From contig NZ_FLLQ01000002.1 of NCBI RefSeq assembly GCF_900088415.1, positions 62,001-126,000 on the forward strand: a stretch of 64,000 nucleotides of DNA. The letters are read 5' to 3'. Numbering within the stretch: position 1 is the first letter of the stretch; each line of letters starts with the position of its first letter. The DNA comes from Vibrio mediterranei. Lineage in GTDB: Bacteria > Pseudomonadota > Gammaproteobacteria > Enterobacterales > Vibrionaceae. Of the stretch, positions 26,327 to 34,420 are shown piece by piece. Made by a program: the position numbers and the translations under genes. The notes under the pieces were generated by a model. That model saw only the letters and a program-made list of their open reading frames with translations, made no database searches and had not been told where the DNA came from.

Positions 26327-27073
26327 TTAATATAAATGTTCAAATTCTTGGATTGTTGCTTTGCCGCGTAGACGCAGGAAATTTAGAAAGCGGCTCGACG
26401 ATGTCGATACAATTCTCTCTTTCGGTACTTGGTGTTTAGTGAGCAGGTCTATGGCTTTGTCGAGTTTTGAAATTTCCTCACAAAAGTGCGCGTCTGAACC
26501 CGTGGTGAAATACACACCTATTTCATTTCCTAGACGGACAATTTCGTCACAACGCTTGTCACTGCCCTTACGGCTTTTACCAGTTAGTGAGGTGTTGTTT
26601 ACTTCGACAACAATGTTTAAGTCTTTCGCGCACTGTAAAACTCTGCGCATATCAAACGGGTAGTTAGGGTTCCCTGTATGCCCTAACACATCAATTCGGC
26701 CACTTTGCATAGCGTTGATCAGCGCTTCTGTGTGCGCTTCTTCCGTGGACGGTGAAAACACGGGTTCATGAAAGCTGGCAATAACCCAGTCCAAATGTTG
26801 GTCACTGGAGTTAGGAAGATCAATTTCCCCCTTTGTATTTAGAATGTTGGCTTCGACACCACGCAAGATGCCGACATCATGGAGAAATCGGGGCAGAATC
26901 CTTTGATTGTTAAAATACCAGTAATGGGGGGCACCTGGCATTTCAGGAGCATGATCCGTAATACAAAGAAGCTCCAGCCCCTTATTTTTTGCTGCTAACG
27001 CATTCTCTAAGACCGTACTGTAAGCATGGCCGCTAGCGATAGTATGAGTATGGGTATCAATGACTATTTTCAT
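26327..27073 (-). CDS. PHP-domain phosphatase (YcdX type)
   Basis: A 248-residue PHP metal-dependent phosphoesterase. The nine-ligand metal site is visible in order: DTHTHTIASGHAYS, ITDHAPEMPGAPHYW, GVEANI, ASFHEP, LGHTGNP and TGSDAHF. These match E. coli YcdX, a trinuclear zinc phosphatase. AGGAC lies upstream of the ATG. In E. coli's cmt/ygg cluster the phosphatase role is taken by the GlpX-like YggF; here a PHP enzyme occupies the cluster, so it may act as the sugar-phosphate phosphatase of this pathway (inference). Confidence 0.88.
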   Translation of the reverse strand: MKIVIDTHTHTIASGHAYSTVLENALAAKNKGLELLCITDHAPEMPGAPHYWYFNNQRILPRFLHDVGILRGVEANILNTKGEIDLPNSSDQHLDWVIASFHEPVFSPSTEEAHTEALINAMQSGRIDVLGHTGNPNYPFDMRRVLQCAKDLNIVVEVNNTSLTGKSRKGSDKRCDEIVRLGNEIGVYFTTGSDAHFCEEISKLDKAIDLLTKHQVPKERIVSTSSSRFLNFLRLRGKATIQEFEHLY

Positions 27074-27092
27074 GACTCTCGTCCTCTATCGC

Positions 27093-27824
27093 TTAAATCT
27101 TGAAGGAACCATCTTGGTTTAGATATAGGTTCAAGTCTGCTTTTTGAGAGTTGTTCAGTACGTTATCGACGTTGATAGCATCTGACTTGTAGTAGAAGTC
27201 CAAGGCATCTTCCTCGGATGTACCACCGCGAATCTTACGGTTCACCAAACGATCTTGTAAGAACTGAGGGTCGGTATCGATGAACACCGTGAAATCAGCA
27301 AAATTCTTTAACCCATTCCAAACCGGTTGATCTAGCAATAAATAGTTTCCTTCGATAACTACAATGTTCTTATCGACAATCAATGCATCGTCCACGGGAT
27401 CGTGAAGATTTCGGTCGTAATAAGGCCATTTAGGCGCAGGGTCTTTTAACTGTCTTAGTTTTCTGACCAGTTCAGTCAGATTGAAGGTTTCATAAGCACC
27501 CTTTATTGAGCGAAGTAATACTTCTTTACCATTTCGAGTCGTGCTATTGCTGTCTAAGATTTCATTTGGAAAGTGAAAGCCATCAAACGGTAATACTTGC
27601 AAGGTTTCTAGGGCTTCGTCTTGCTCTGACAGATGTTCCCAAAATGCTGCAAGTGTGGATTTTCCACTGCCTGGAGGCGCAGCAAGAAAGATAATGACTC
27701 GGTCTTGTTTTTCTTTGTAGAGTTTGGAGAATTTTCCGACTAGGGGTTTATGGATTTGTTCAACGTCGCTATTGGGAAATTCAGCTTGGGTTTCAAAGCC
27801 GCTAACGTTTAAATTCACTTTCAT
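27093..27824 (-). CDS. yggC: P-loop kinase, YggC-like (uridine kinase/phosphoribulokinase superfamily)
   Basis: A 243-residue kinase. The P-loop AAPPGSGKST is near residue 55, FDGFHFPNEIL is the conserved substrate/Mg motif near 85, WPYYDRNLHDP near 120, VIEGNYLLLD as the Walker-B-like strand near 155, and the lid RLVNRKIRGG near 190. These features match E. coli YggC and the PanK/uridine-kinase-like sugar kinases. Substrate is unknown; the neighbourhood (PTS, dehydrogenase, transketolase) suggests a ketose or sugar-derived alcohol. It follows the YggD-like gene by 9 bases. Confidence 0.82.
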   Translation of the reverse strand: MKVNLNVSGFETQAEFPNSDVEQIHKPLVGKFSKLYKEKQDRVIIFLAAPPGSGKSTLAAFWEHLSEQDEALETLQVLPFDGFHFPNEILDSNSTTRNGKEVLLRSIKGAYETFNLTELVRKLRQLKDPAPKWPYYDRNLHDPVDDALIVDKNIVVIEGNYLLLDQPVWNGLKNFADFTVFIDTDPQFLQDRLVNRKIRGGTSEEDALDFYYKSDAINVDNVLNNSQKADLNLYLNQDGSFKI

Positions 27825-27833
27825 AGTGACACC

Positions 27834-28352
27834 TTACTGATGGATCTCCTCTTCTATTTTTTGAATGAGCATTTCACAAGACAGTTTAAGGACTGTGATG
27901 ATGAGAGATTCGTATCTCATCTGTGAAAACGTCTCAAATGAAGAGAACTTAAGTTGTTTTAGAGATTCAATATAAAAGCTATCTTGTTGCGAAGATAAAA
28001 TGGCTTGATTCTCGATAAAGTCATAAATCATGTCATCACTAAACGACACTTTTTCTGGCCTAGACAAGGCGTACTCCAGCACTTGGTCGTAAAGGCCGAT
28101 ATCCGAATAGGTTTCTAGCGAAATCTTACCCATTGCGAATACTAACTTTGACACCACATCTGTGGTCACGAGAGGCCCATCTTCTTTCAGCAACGGGTCC
28201 ACAGCATACTCCTTCACTAGTTCGTCTTGGACGAATACCGATGGAAGTATGGCTTTTAACTTGAGGTTTATAATTTTGTTTGAAACTTGAAGAAAAGCGG
28301 TAGCGTTATCGCACTCATCCAATTTCTCCAATAAATCTTCAATTCGTGACAA
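27834..28352 (-). CDS. yggD: MtlR/YggD-family regulatory protein
   Basis: A 172-residue all-helical protein similar in length and pattern to E. coli YggD (169 residues) and the mannitol repressor MtlR: IEDLLEKLDECDNATAF, VFVQDELVKEYAVDPLLKEDGPLVTTDVVSKLVFAMG, ISLETYSDIGLYDQVLEYALS. The start appears to be TTG at 28352, with AAGG 8 bases upstream. This family does not contain a classical DNA-binding motif and probably acts through protein partners. It is separated from the YggP-like gene by a strong intercistronic hairpin at 28370-28399. Confidence 0.78.
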   Translation of the reverse strand: MSRIEDLLEKLDECDNATAFLQVSNKIINLKLKAILPSVFVQDELVKEYAVDPLLKEDGPLVTTDVVSKLVFAMGKISLETYSDIGLYDQVLEYALSRPEKVSFSDDMIYDFIENQAILSSQQDSFYIESLKQLKFSSFETFSQMRYESLIITVLKLSCEMLIQKIEEEIHQ

Positions 28353-28369
28353 AGTTTCTAACCTTTTGA

Positions 28370-28399
28370 TTATGTGGTAACCGTGAGGCTACCACATAA
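28370..28399. repeat. Intercistronic stem-loop between yggP-like and yggD-like genes
   Basis: TTATGTGGTA and TACCACATAA form a perfect 10-bp stem, extended by CC/GG after one mismatch, around a GTGA loop. There is no T-tract on either strand, so it probably acts on mRNA processing or stability. Confidence 0.65.
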
Positions 28400-28410
28400 A
28401 TAAGCTTCGA

Positions 28411-29682
28411 CTAAACCGTCAAACTCACGTCATAAAACTCCAGTAACGCTTTTTCTGCTTCTGCATTCCAAACATAGTTATTTTGCTGCAAAATCGCGTC
28501 CAATTCCCCAAAGAATGGGTCACTGTCTTCTAGAGTCTTAAACTGGTCGATTGCTGTTAAAGGCAGGTCGATATGAGGGTAAATCAGCTTCTTACCACCC
28601 GGAATATCGAGCTGGTTCAGAATCGTATCTGGTGCTGCTTGTAGGCCGCCTACATGGGTAATCATGAACGATGGATTAATCTTCCCTTTTGCAGAGAGGT
28701 CTAGAGACTCAATCATGTCTCCGGTAGAGCCACCTGACGTCCCGACAATGTGAGTCGCTTCGTAGTGCACATTATAGAAGTTAAACGGTACTTTGAATTT
28801 CTTATCTGTAGGACCAGCAAAGAAGTTTAAACAGCCGTCGTTACCCAGCAACTCATCCGCTTGCTCTAATACTTGTGATACAGCAGCGTAGACCATAACG
28901 TCATCGTAACCTAATCCGCCGTTCAGTGATTTAAGGTACTCAACCGGATCTTCCACATTCGCCGTATTCACATAGTGAAGCTCAACACCATTCTCCGCCG
29001 CTGTGCTTACTGGAATTAAGCTCTCGGCGCGTGCGAGACGTTCTGCATCAATGTCAGTAACAACCAGTAGTTTAGGTTTTACTGGACCATTGATCGCGTA
29101 GTCGATAGCACCGATACCCATTGGACCAGCACAAGCGAGAAGCGCGAGTGACCCGCCCTCTTTGATACCCATATCATGTTCATACACGTAAGGAGTTGTA
29201 TGGTAGCTCGCGTGATAGGCGCCAATAATGCACGACATTGGTTCTGCTAGCGAAGCGTCAGCAAAGTAGTTCCCTTCATAAGGAAGTACACAGCCAAGGT
29301 CGATAGCGATTTTCGGGATAATTGAATAAGTAGCGTTACCACCAAATGTCTCGTAGCTGTAGCCGGCAGAATAACCCGATGGTAAGCCCATTGCTGGTTG
29401 AAGCACAAAAGAGTCACCCGGCTTGAACTTGTCTTTTAGGTTGTCTCCAACTTCAACAATGATACCGGCGTACTCGTGACCTGTGATAACTGGTGTTTCT
29501 GCAATATCTTCTGGTACACGCTTATGTTTGCTACCTAGAAGCGCTGCTTTATACGTTGATAAACAAACGCTGTTAGAAATATTTTTGACCAGTAGTTCAT
29601 CCGCCGAAATAGCTGGTAGGTCAAAAGTGCGAAGTTGAATGTTCTTTTCTCCGCAGATAACAGCTGCCGTAGTTTCAACCAT
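28411..29682 (-). CDS. yggP: Zinc-type alcohol/polyol dehydrogenase, YggP-like
   Basis: A 423-residue medium-chain dehydrogenase-type protein close in length to E. coli YggP (425). The GroES-like part has SNSVCLSTYKAAL and the conserved GHEYAGIIVEVGDNLKDKFKPGD near residue 70-95. The nucleotide-binding part has GGSLALLACAGPMGIGAIDYAI near 180. Later YGDVMVYAAV-like and GTSGGSTGDM segments follow. The ATG at 29682 has AGGAGA upstream, inside the longer frame that opens at 29697. It would oxidise a sugar alcohol phosphate or polyol delivered by the PTS. It is flanked by a hairpin on each side, suggesting tuned expression. Confidence 0.85.
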   Translation of the reverse strand: MVETTAAVICGEKNIQLRTFDLPAISADELLVKNISNSVCLSTYKAALLGSKHKRVPEDIAETPVITGHEYAGIIVEVGDNLKDKFKPGDSFVLQPAMGLPSGYSAGYSYETFGGNATYSIIPKIAIDLGCVLPYEGNYFADASLAEPMSCIIGAYHASYHTTPYVYEHDMGIKEGGSLALLACAGPMGIGAIDYAINGPVKPKLLVVTDIDAERLARAESLIPVSTAAENGVELHYVNTANVEDPVEYLKSLNGGLGYDDVMVYAAVSQVLEQADELLGNDGCLNFFAGPTDKKFKVPFNFYNVHYEATHIVGTSGGSTGDMIESLDLSAKGKINPSFMITHVGGLQAAPDTILNQLDIPGGKKLIYPHIDLPLTAIDQFKTLEDSDPFFGELDAILQQNNYVWNAEAEKALLEFYDVSLTV

Positions 29683-29698
29683 GTTCTCTCTCCTCATA

Positions 29699-29716
29699 GG
29701 GGCGCTGAGACGCCCC
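29699..29716. repeat. Intercistronic hairpin between cmtA-like and yggP-like genes
   Basis: A perfect 6-bp GC stem GGGGCG, loop CTGAGA, CGCCCC, lies 14 bases beyond the cmtA-like stop on the minus strand and upstream of the yggP-like start. No T-tract follows. Confidence 0.65.
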
Positions 29717-29730
29717 CGAAATAATAGTTA

Positions 29731-31134
29731 TTAAGCTTGTTGTTCGATAGTCACCAGCAGCTCATCTAGCGCTGGGTCATTGATAAAGTTTTTGATGGTA
29801 ATGACCGGTAGTCCTGTTGCTTTCACTGCGCGACTTTCTAGACTCTCATGAGTCACAACTATATCTGCGTCGCTAGGTACTTTTTCGATAGCGAAGTTCT
29901 TCACTTCGACATCGTAGCCCGCTTGTGTCAGCTTTCTCTTGAAGGTAGACGCTCCCATAGCACTTGAGCCCATACCAGCATCACAAGCAAATGCAACGAA
30001 CTTGATGTTTTTGCCTTCAGCCGTAGCTTGAGTTGCAGCCACTGTGTTGATAGCACCTTCCGCTTTCATGTCCTTCATATTGGTGACTGATTGCTCGAAG
30101 TCTTCTTCAGACTCTGTGCTCTTGGACATTTTCAGAATGGCACTCGCTACCAAGAAAGAAACAATTGTTGCTGTTGTCACACCAGCGATAGTAGCTAGGA
30201 AGCTTCCTTTCGGCGTTAGCGCCAAGTAAGAGAAGATAGAACCTGGACTTGGACCCGCTACTAGACCTGCATCAAGTAGATTGAAGGTTGCGATACCTGT
30301 CGCTGCACCAGCAATCATTGCTACGATCATGATTGGCTTCATCAAAACATATGGGAAGTAAAGCTCGTGGATACCTCCGAAGAAGTGGATGATGATGGCA
30401 CTTGGCGCTGAACGCTTCGACAAACCTTCACCAAATTTTGCATACGCAAGTAGCATACCTAGACCAGGGCCTGGGTTAGACGCCACCATAAAGAAGATGG
30501 ATTTACCAGTTTCAGCCGCAGCTTGAAGACCTAGAGGGTAATAAATGCCTTGGTCGATTGCATTGTTTAGGAACAATACTTTTGCTGGCTCATTGATAAT
30601 CGCAAGTAGAGGTAAGAAACCTGTTGCTACCAAAGCTTCAATGCCTGATTTAACGAACAAGTTTGCAGCAGTCACAGCAGGACCAACAATCTCATAAGCA
30701 AATAGGCACAAAAGCATACCTACGATACCCAGTGAGAAGTTGTTCACGACCATCTCAAAGCCAGACGGGATACGGTGTTGGATTCGCTTATCCATTTGCA
30801 CCACAACCCATGCACTAAGTGGGCCCATAATCATTGCACCAACAAACATTGGAATGTCAGCACCTACGATGACACCCATAGTAGCGATAGCACCCGCTAC
30901 TGCACCACGCTTGTCACCAACAAGTTGACCACCTGTGTAACCGATTAACAGCGGTAACAAGTAAGTGATCATTGGGCCAACAATGCTGCCAAACGCTTCG
31001 TTAGGCATCCAGCCTGTTGGGATAAATAGCGCAGTGATAAAACCCCACGCAATAAATGCGCCTATATTGGGCAATACCATGGCGGTAAGATGTCCGCCAA
31101 ATGATTGCACTTTCGCTCTCATATTTGTAGTCAC
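29731..31134 (-). CDS. cmtA: Mannitol-type PTS permease EIICB (CmtA-like)
   Basis: A 467-residue phosphotransferase permease. The EIIC membrane domain spans about residues 10-335 and holds the substrate-site motif FFGGIHELYFPYV near 230. The EIIB domain is C-terminal (about 375-465), with the phosphocysteine loop FACDAGMGSSAMGAS. Length is close to E. coli CmtA. It imports and phosphorylates a hexitol-like sugar; the specific substrate is not readable. It works with the EIIA encoded just upstream (13 bases). Confidence 0.93.
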   Translation of the reverse strand: MTTNMRAKVQSFGGHLTAMVLPNIGAFIAWGFITALFIPTGWMPNEAFGSIVGPMITYLLPLLIGYTGGQLVGDKRGAVAGAIATMGVIVGADIPMFVGAMIMGPLSAWVVVQMDKRIQHRIPSGFEMVVNNFSLGIVGMLLCLFAYEIVGPAVTAANLFVKSGIEALVATGFLPLLAIINEPAKVLFLNNAIDQGIYYPLGLQAAAETGKSIFFMVASNPGPGLGMLLAYAKFGEGLSKRSAPSAIIIHFFGGIHELYFPYVLMKPIMIVAMIAGAATGIATFNLLDAGLVAGPSPGSIFSYLALTPKGSFLATIAGVTTATIVSFLVASAILKMSKSTESEEDFEQSVTNMKDMKAEGAINTVAATQATAEGKNIKFVAFACDAGMGSSAMGASTFKRKLTQAGYDVEVKNFAIEKVPSDADIVVTHESLESRAVKATGLPVITIKNFINDPALDELLVTIEQQA

Positions 31135-31147
31135 GTTACATTCCTTA

Positions 31148-31591
31148 TTAGCAGGTTTTTATAATATCCAATACTTCTGTTTTCGATTTTGCTGCTGCGA
31201 GCTTCTCTATATTTGTCTCGTCGACAAGCATTTCACTTAAAGATTGGATTACTTGAATGTGAGTATCTGAATCCTTGGCAGCTAAGGTTAGCAGTACGTT
31301 AGCGGGGCCAAGATCTGAACCAAAGTCTACTGGTTCAGGGAAGATGTGAATGCCTAAACCGGTTTTTAATACACCGGCCTCAGGGCGAGCATGCGGCATC
31401 GCGATGCCCGGGCACAAAACGTAGTAAGGACCATTGTCGATGGTAGACTGAATAATGGCATCAGCGTAATTCGACGTCACATAGCCCTTCTCTTCGAGGT
31501 ATTGTGTTGTCGTTCTTACAGCCTGTTCCCATGATGTGTTATCATGTTCTACAACGTCTACTAGGTCATGGTCGATTAAGTCATACAGCAT
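31148..31591 (-). CDS. cmtB: PTS EIIA component (CmtB-like)
   Basis: A 147-residue mannitol/fructose-type EIIA, exactly the length of E. coli CmtB. The phosphorylated histidine lies in PGIAMPHARPE near residue 65, preceded by STIDNGPYYVL and followed by TGLGIHIFPEPVDFGSD. The ATG at 31591 is chosen because GGGAC lies 7 bases upstream and the length then matches CmtB; longer frames begin at 31630 and 31666. It is the first gene of the cluster, behind a CRP-like site. Confidence 0.85.
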   Translation of the reverse strand: MLYDLIDHDLVDVVEHDNTSWEQAVRTTTQYLEEKGYVTSNYADAIIQSTIDNGPYYVLCPGIAMPHARPEAGVLKTGLGIHIFPEPVDFGSDLGPANVLLTLAAKDSDTHIQVIQSLSEMLVDETNIEKLAAAKSKTEVLDIIKTC

Positions 31592-32202
31592 TGTCTTGTC
31601 CCATAATGAATGTCGTTTCGTTGAGTTCATTATGAGTTCTTTTCCTGGGGACATGCAATTCCGCACAAATTGTGACGTAAATCACCAAAAATAACCTGTC
31701 AACAGGCAAGCAATGATCAAGTTAACAAATTACAATTGAAAGTTTTGGTAAAAATTTTATTTTAATTACAAGTCAATAGAACAAAGTTGATGCACGCATC
31801 ATTTTTGGACATTTCTTAAATTACATAAATATTGAACTGAATCACATTATTCATATTGACGATCGCTTTTATGTGATATTGAGATCATTAATTATAAGCA
31901 CTTTAAAGCCTATTCCAGTCACTAGTAGCACACTTTTCACCAAATTAACAAAAGCAACAATAATTTGTTTCTCAGTTTCAGGTAACTTTACACTTCACTT
32001 TATTCTTCCACGATTGTGTTTGCTGATTTCTTTATTCTTGGAAGTAATAAGCCGCGTCTCAACCCTTCTGCTTTTTGATTGCTAGTCTATCCACTGAGAA
32101 TATTCACATAACTAACTGATGAATATAAATATAACTTTATATTCACCCACTATTCATTCTTATGTCGTTAGGATTCGAGAAAACACATAGGAAGTACACA
32201 AT
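31592..32202. promoter_or_regulatory. AT-rich divergent region with CRP site
   Basis: About 610 bases between the cmtB-like gene (minus) and the cytochrome c gene (+). The CRP-like site at 31669-31688 is the clear feature. The rest is AT-rich with no supported gene; the 70-codon frame at 31873-32085 has no coding character. Confidence 0.6.
31669..31688. promoter_or_regulatory. CRP-binding site candidate for the PTS cluster
   Basis: TGTGA-CGTAAA-TCACC matches the cAMP-CRP consensus TGTGA-N6-TCACA at nine of ten core positions. It lies about 80 bases upstream of the cmtB-like start, consistent with catabolite-activated expression of the PTS cluster. Confidence 0.7.
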
Positions 32203-32574
32203 ATGAAGATCAAATTGAAATTACTCATCGCAACATTATTAGGTGCAATGGCGCTTTTCATTGGCAGTTTCACTTTCGTTTCAGCAGCGAAGCCACCTAT
32301 TGACGGCAATGTCGCTAATGGAAAACAAAAATACGAGGCGCTGTGTATCTCTTGTCATGGTTCTAAGGGGCATGGTGATGGTGCAGCGGCTAACGCTCTG
32401 CCAAATGAACCAGCCGATATCGCTCAGAAGATCAACAAACCTTTCAAAACACCCACCCAAATTGCGAATAAAGTGTTAGCGGGAAAAATAGACGAAGGTA
32501 TGCCTGCTTTTAAGGGAGTACTTACCGAGAAAGATGCTATTGATATCTTGGCGTATGTGCAGTCCATTCAATAA
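32203..32574 (+). CDS. Small monoheme cytochrome c
   Basis: A 123-residue class I cytochrome c. The signal/anchor segment (LLIATLLGAMALFIGSFTFVSAA) is followed by one heme motif CISCH at about residues 48-52. The axial methionine is probably in GKIDEGMPAFKGVL near 98, and the C-terminal helix EKDAIDILAYVQSI is typical. It would sit in the periplasm as an electron carrier. It is convergent with the cyo operon; a shared hairpin lies between them. Confidence 0.88.
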   Translation: MKIKLKLLIATLLGAMALFIGSFTFVSAAKPPIDGNVANGKQKYEALCISCHGSKGHGDGAAANALPNEPADIAQKINKPFKTPTQIANKVLAGKIDEGMPAFKGVLTEKDAIDILAYVQSIQ

Positions 32575-32599
32575 ACAATCTGAAAAGTTTAAGGATAAA

Positions 32600-32633
32600 A
32601 GGTTCACGAATCGTCAATCACGACTGTGAACCT
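32600..32633. terminator. Bidirectional hairpin between cytochrome c gene and cyoE
   Basis: AGGTTCAC ... GTGAACCT form an 8-bp stem with an inner TCGT/ACGA stem. It sits between the convergent cytochrome c gene (ends 32574) and cyoE (ends 32639). Confidence 0.6.
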
Positions 32634-32638
32634 GTCGA

Positions 32639-33505
32639 TTAAAAATGAAGGGGTAGTAGCTCTAGTCCTAGCACTCCGCTGAAACTTGTCACCACCAGCA
32701 ACGAAACTTTAAATACCGCTTTGGACCAATCAATATAATTGCTGCTATTCATATCGCGGAATGTAACTCGAGCCCAGAACGCACTCATCGCTCCTACTAC
32801 AATCAGATATTCGTAGTTCGCCTCACCAACAAAGAAAAGTGCGGCAGCAACCGCGCAAAATGCCAACACATAGTGTCGAATATGTTGGTTCGCTTTATTC
32901 AGGCCTTCCTTAACAGGTAAAACAGGAATACCTGCTTGACGATAATCTTCCATTCGAAAAATCGCAATAGCGTAAGAGTGTGGCATTTGCCAAAGGCAGA
33001 ACAACAGGAACAATAAGACAGATTCAACGCTCAAATAATTGGTGACCGCTAGGTAACCGACAAGTGGAGGTACTGCTCCTGAGATACTTCCGATCAAGGT
33101 TCCATAAACTGAATGCCGCTTGTACCACATGGTGTAAAAGAACACGTAGAAGACATAGCCGATGAGCACAACAACCGCAGATAGTGGATTGGTCATCTGA
33201 TATAACAACGCTGTGCCAACAAGCAAGAGGAATAGCGCGTAGACAAACGCGACATCCATATTGACATAACCCTGAACTAAATCACGATATTTAGTTCGCT
33301 CCATCTTCTGGTCAATATCTCTATCGAAAATATTGTTTACAACACAACCTGACGCTATGACTAGCCCCACACCAACGAGTGCTGCAAAGAACAAGGTAAT
33401 ATCGACATGCTCACTTTTAGCGGCAAGGAAAAACCCTGCCGCTGTTGAGACCATGTTGCCAAAAATAATACCTGGTTTTGTAATCGTCAGATAATTTTTG
33501 AGCAT
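32639..33505 (-). CDS. cyoE: Protoheme IX farnesyltransferase (heme O synthase) CyoE
   Basis: A 288-residue polytopic UbiA-family prenyltransferase. The aspartate-rich motif NNIFDRDIDQKMERTKYR is near residue 60 and the second conserved loop YRQAGIPVLPV is near 190. It attaches farnesyl to heme B to make heme O for the quinol oxidase. It is the last gene of cyoABCDE, 7 bases after cyoD. Confidence 0.95.
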   Translation of the reverse strand: MLKNYLTITKPGIIFGNMVSTAAGFFLAAKSEHVDITLFFAALVGVGLVIASGCVVNNIFDRDIDQKMERTKYRDLVQGYVNMDVAFVYALFLLLVGTALLYQMTNPLSAVVVLIGYVFYVFFYTMWYKRHSVYGTLIGSISGAVPPLVGYLAVTNYLSVESVLLFLLFCLWQMPHSYAIAIFRMEDYRQAGIPVLPVKEGLNKANQHIRHYVLAFCAVAAALFFVGEANYEYLIVVGAMSAFWARVTFRDMNSSNYIDWSKAVFKVSLLVVTSFSGVLGLELLPLHF

Positions 33506-33512
33506 ACTGCCT

Positions 33513-33824
33513 CTACATCATCATGTTCATATTCATGTTGTACATTATCCACAGCGACCCAGCGATGAGGATAAACACCACAACGATGGTGAATAGCAAC
33601 GAAACCAAATTCCACTGCCCATCAGAGGTCTTCGCTTCCATATGTAGGAAGTATTTGAAGTGAACAAACACCTGAACAATCGCGCAAGCAAATAAAACAA
33701 AATACGTTGTACTCGCTGGCAGAGATTGTGCCCAAACCAAATAGAACGGTACTACAGTCAGTACCAAAGCCGCACAAAACCCTTTGATGTAGTCTGATGC
33801 AGCTATATCTGTATTACTGCTCAT
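33513..33824 (-). CDS. cyoD: Cytochrome bo3 quinol oxidase subunit IV CyoD
   Basis: A 103-residue three-helix membrane subunit (SDYIKGFCAALVLTVVPFYLVWAQ; FAIVQVFVHFKYFLHM-like helix; VVVFILIAGSLWIMYNM). The start at 33824 overlaps the cyoC stop (ATGA), with GGGAG upstream; the longer frame to 33905 lies inside cyoC. CyoD assists assembly of the oxidase. Confidence 0.93.
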   Translation of the reverse strand: MSSNTDIAASDYIKGFCAALVLTVVPFYLVWAQSLPASTTYFVLFACAIVQVFVHFKYFLHMEAKTSDGQWNLVSLLFTIVVVFILIAGSLWIMYNMNMNMMM

Positions 33825-34420
33825 GACATGACTCCCAGTAAATAAACGATGGTAAATACACAGATCCAAACAATATCTAAGAAGTGCCAGAACAGGCTTA
33901 AACAACTAAAACGCATCGACATGTTGCTGTTTAACCCTTTCTTCGACAGCTGGTGATAACACACCGCCATCCAGATCAAGCCAAATGTCACATGAAGGCC
34001 GTGAGTCCCAACTAAAGTAAAGAATGCTGACAAGAAAGCATTGGTTTGAGGTCCATATCCTTCAACTATCAGGTGATGAAACTCATACACTTCCATGCCA
34101 ATAAACCCTAGCCCGAGCAGAAAGGTTACTTTCATCCACAACTTGAGGTTGGTAATATCCTGACGCTTCATCGCAATCATGCCAAAACCAAACGTGATAC
34201 TACTCAGTAGCAGCAACATGGTTTCGACAAAGACAAACGGCAACTCAAACAGTTCTCTCGCTAATGATCCCGTCATAGGGTTACTAGCAAGTACCGCATA
34301 AGTAGCAAACAGCGTTGCGAAAAGCACGCAGTCACTCATCAGGTAAATCCAGAAACCAAACAGCTTGTTATCACTATGATCGTGGCGATCATGAACTGGT
34401 GCACTCACACTACCCTGCAT
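33821..34420 (-). CDS. cyoC: Cytochrome bo3 quinol oxidase subunit III CyoC
   Basis: A 199-residue, five-helix subunit. The N-terminal stretch [35 protein letters not shown] is typical, as is the conserved segment [19 protein letters not shown] near 130. Its start overlaps the end of cyoB. Confidence 0.94.
   Translation of the reverse strand: MQGSVSAPVHDRHDHSDNKLFGFWIYLMSDCVLFATLFATYAVLASNPMTGSLARELFELPFVFVETMLLLLSSITFGFGMIAMKRQDITNLKLWMKVTFLLGLGFIGMEVYEFHHLIVEGYGPQTNAFLSAFFTLVGTHGLHVTFGLIWMAVCYHQLSKKGLNSNMSMRFSCLSLFWHFLDIVWICVFTIVYLLGVMS

Noticed and set aside
31871..31890. TGTGATATTGAGATCA considered as a second CRP site
   Set aside because: The half-sites are 7 bases apart instead of 6 and the right half is poor.
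31873..32085. 70-codon + strand frame in the AT-rich region before the cytochrome c gene
   Set aside because: Low-complexity hydrophobic/Ser/Thr composition from AT-rich DNA, no SD and no domain.
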